Positions 15,674 to 16,969 of a stretch of DNA of 16,969 nt are shown here, one piece after another. Both the position numbers and the translations under genes were made by a program. Origin of the DNA: an uncultured Paenibacillaceae bacterium (GTDB taxonomy: Bacteria; Bacillota; Bacilli; Aneurinibacillales; Aneurinibacillaceae). The DNA lies in assembly GCA_946478845.1 (NCBI GenBank), contig CAMLDI010000050.1, positions 1 through 16,969 on the forward strand, in the 5' to 3' direction. Every line of letters starts with the position of its first letter. The stretch's first letter is position 1. The notes beneath the pieces are model-generated. The model saw nothing but the letters and a program-made list of their open reading frames with translations, did no database searches and had not been told where the DNA came from.

Positions 15674-16076
15674 TTCGGTCTACAGCTTTGCGGTATTTTT
15701 CAATCCGTTGGAAATCCTTTTCTGTAGGGTTCTTAATTCTAGATAAATCCATATTATCGTTTAAATCTGCGAGCTTTACACGGCAGGCTACGGGATTGGG
15801 CAATATTCTGCTTATAAAATCATCATAACTTTCTCCATCCCGTTTTGTTACAGCATCTAAGACAGAGAGTACTTCTTCAGAAAATCCTTCATTTCTTAAG
15901 TCATCCATTGAAACATCTGTATCTTCGATTACATCATGAAGCACTGCACAAATCCTTTCAACTTCTCCTTTAGTAGAAAACATTACTCTGAGAGGATGCA
16001 ATATATAAGGTTGTCCCGCTTTATCTTTTTGGCCTTGATGGGCGATTGTCGCAATGGTAATCGCTTTTTCTAGCAT
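15645..16076 (-). CDS. Single-domain HD hydrolase, MESH1/SpoT-hydrolase-like
   Basis: A 143-aa HD-domain protein consisting of the (p)ppGpp-hydrolase-type domain alone. The metal and catalytic pattern is His13 in AHQGQ, His27 in YILHPLRV, His47-Asp48 and Glu51-Asp52 in LHDVIEDTD, and Asp104 in KLADLNDN. There is no synthetase or TGS domain, so it resembles small alarmone hydrolases. Activity on ppGpp is inferred, and other nucleotides are possible. The start at 16076 has GGGAGGG about 6 nt upstream. The last few codons (ALEETF) overlap the VOC remnant in another frame, so the extreme C-terminus may be altered by a deletion. It lies 44 nt after the DUF3795 gene. Confidence 0.85.
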   Translation of the reverse strand: MLEKAITIATIAHQGQKDKAGQPYILHPLRVMFSTKGEVERICAVLHDVIEDTDVSMDDLRNEGFSEEVLSVLDAVTKRDGESYDDFISRILPNPVACRVKLADLNDNMDLSRIKNPTEKDFQRIEKYRKAVDRIEKALEETF

Positions 16077-16120
16077 TTAAATCCCTCCCATAGTTACTCA
16101 TGTACTCTCAATTTACGGAT

Positions 16121-16534
16121 TTATGTTTCTTTTGGTATCTTGCAGCTATGGCAAAGCCCTTCGTGAACACAAATGGTTCCTCTACAGGCAGAACAAAGCC
16201 ATCTTATTTTTTCATTGTTCAAAAAACTTTCAATTCCATTGGTTTTGATATTCTCCAGATTCTCAATCATACTCATATGGTATTTGTTTCTGTATCTTTT
16301 ATCTAAGTACTGCAAAAGTTTGCAGGGGAATTCCTCACATTCAAAACAAAAAGAAATTCCCTTTTCAATCATTACTGGACAGGTTTTTATCTTACACTGG
16401 ACACGTGTTTTCGGCTTGTTTGCATCACTGCCTCTACACCCGGGACATTTATTTTTTTCCCTGAGGTATGCAACACAAATGCTGCAATTCATGCCACAGG
16501 GGGCTAGGAGCAATGGTTGCTGATTCTCTTCCAT
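16121..16534 (-). CDS. DUF3795 cysteine-rich protein
   Basis: A 137-aa protein with 15 cysteines arranged as likely metal-binding clusters: CGMNCSIC (13-20), CPGC (30-33), CFECEEFPC (63-71), and a C-terminal set CSAC, C122 and CHSC (114-131). The N-terminal APCGMNCSICVAYLR, CPGC and the CxxCxxFPC element are typical of DUF3795. The family function is unknown, and zinc or Fe-S binding is inferred. The C-terminal CxxC pairs look like an extra small zinc-ribbon. It starts 10 nt after the nitroreductase stop with AGGGAAGA as ribosome site, so the two are probably co-transcribed. Confidence 0.85.
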   Translation of the reverse strand: MEENQQPLLLAPCGMNCSICVAYLREKNKCPGCRGSDANKPKTRVQCKIKTCPVMIEKGISFCFECEEFPCKLLQYLDKRYRNKYHMSMIENLENIKTNGIESFLNNEKIRWLCSACRGTICVHEGLCHSCKIPKET

Positions 16535-16544
16535 CAGATCTTCC

Positions 16545-16969
16545 CTATCTTATGTATGTAATGTTGTTACGATTCTTATCTGGAACATTCACTACTGAAT
16601 CTATTTTATACCCAAGAGTAGTTGAATAATAAGGCATGTACCCTTCAGGTATTTTCAATTCTTTAAGCAATTCAGGACCCTGCGGCGATTCAAAAGCCAT
16701 TATGACAGAATAAAGCCAACAGGTGCCAAGCCCCATGGACTCCGCAGCAATTAACAAGTTCTGTAGTGCAGCGGCACACTCTGCATGAACAGGGATGGGG
16801 GCATTCTCATTTCCAGAAACAATAATTAAGGTAGGTGCATGATACAAACAATGAAATTCCTCTGAATCCCCTAATTTCCTTAAATCTTCACTCTCCATTT
16901 GCTTCATTGTTTTTTTCGCCAAATGGTTCAATCGATCCAGCATTTCTTTATTTTGAATGACCGTAAAAT
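16545..16969 (-). CDS. Nitroreductase family protein (N-terminus outside window)
   Basis: The frame stays open to the window edge. It reads FTVIQNKEMLDRLN just before the internal Met at 16943, as expected inside a nitroreductase, so the true start lies beyond 16969. Visible marks of the FMN-dependent NADH/NADPH oxidoreductase fold are APTLIIVSG, the helix HAECAAALQNLLIAAESMGLGTCW, and the C-terminal TTLGYKID before the family-typical arginine end (NNITYIR). About 140 residues are visible, roughly the C-terminal three quarters. The substrate is unknown. The following gene encodes the DUF3795 protein. Confidence 0.85.
   Translation of the reverse strand, partial: FTVIQNKEMLDRLNHLAKKTMKQMESEDLRKLGDSEEFHCLYHAPTLIIVSGNENAPIPVHAECAAALQNLLIAAESMGLGTCWLYSVIMAFESPQGPELLKELKIPEGYMPYYSTTLGYKIDSVVNVPDKNRNNITYIR

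Noticed and set aside
16173..16523. A 116-codon plus-strand open frame opposite the DUF3795 gene.
   Set aside because: The minus-strand frame has clear cysteine motifs and a ribosome site. The plus frame shows neither and is a shadow.
1..16969. Insertion sequences, prophage genes, CRISPR repeats, toxin-antitoxin pairs.
   Set aside because: No transposase or integrase motif, no regularly spaced repeats and no small paired ORFs of that kind were found on either strand.

Overview
The window is low-GC, gene-dense DNA with strong GGAGG-type ribosome binding sites, short intergenic gaps and intrinsic terminators. Together with the protein families present (lipoprotein ABC importer, DUF4153, DUF3795, MsnO8-type luciferase-like oxidoreductase) this points to a Bacillales-type Firmicute. 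I cannot name the species. No mobile element, CRISPR array, rRNA or tRNA is visible.

Layout. (1) 1-678 minus: luciferase-like flavin oxidoreductase, cut by the window edge, divergent from (2) 857-1666 plus: alpha/beta hydrolase, ending in a hairpin (1666-1711) that can terminate both strands. (3) 11450 down to 1720 minus: one long operon of seven genes. In order of transcription: promoter, guanidine-I (ykkC) riboswitch with an overlapping terminator, substrate-binding lipoprotein, permease, ABC ATPase, two DUF1989 proteins, a biotin-dependent 'urea' carboxylase of 1215 aa, and allophanate hydrolase. (4) 13365-11602 minus: DUF4153 membrane protein with its own terminator. (5) 14629-13483 minus: a 50-aa DUF1992 fragment followed by a membrane-anchored glycerophosphodiester phosphodiesterase. 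(6) 14775-15470 plus: FkbM-like putative methyltransferase. (7) 16969-15455 minus: nitroreductase (cut by the edge), DUF3795 Cys-rich protein, single-domain HD (MESH1/SpoT-like) hydrolase, and the C-terminal remnant of a VOC/PhnB-like gene.

The central result is the operon in (3). Homology alone would label it urea carboxylase, 'urea amidolyase-associated proteins' and a nitrate/taurine-type ABC transporter. The riboswitch in the leader senses guanidinium, and genes of these families under this riboswitch have been shown elsewhere to assimilate guanidine: uptake, ATP-dependent carboxylation to carboxyguanidine, deimination by the DUF1989 pair to allophanate, and hydrolysis of allophanate to ammonia and CO2. 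The window therefore holds a complete, self-regulated guanidine-to-ammonia module. The pathway has been described in other bacteria. The locus-level details (riboswitch variant, leader micro-ORF, Cys-rich/Cys-poor DUF1989 pair, gene remnants near 14.5 and 15.6 kb) are what I read here.
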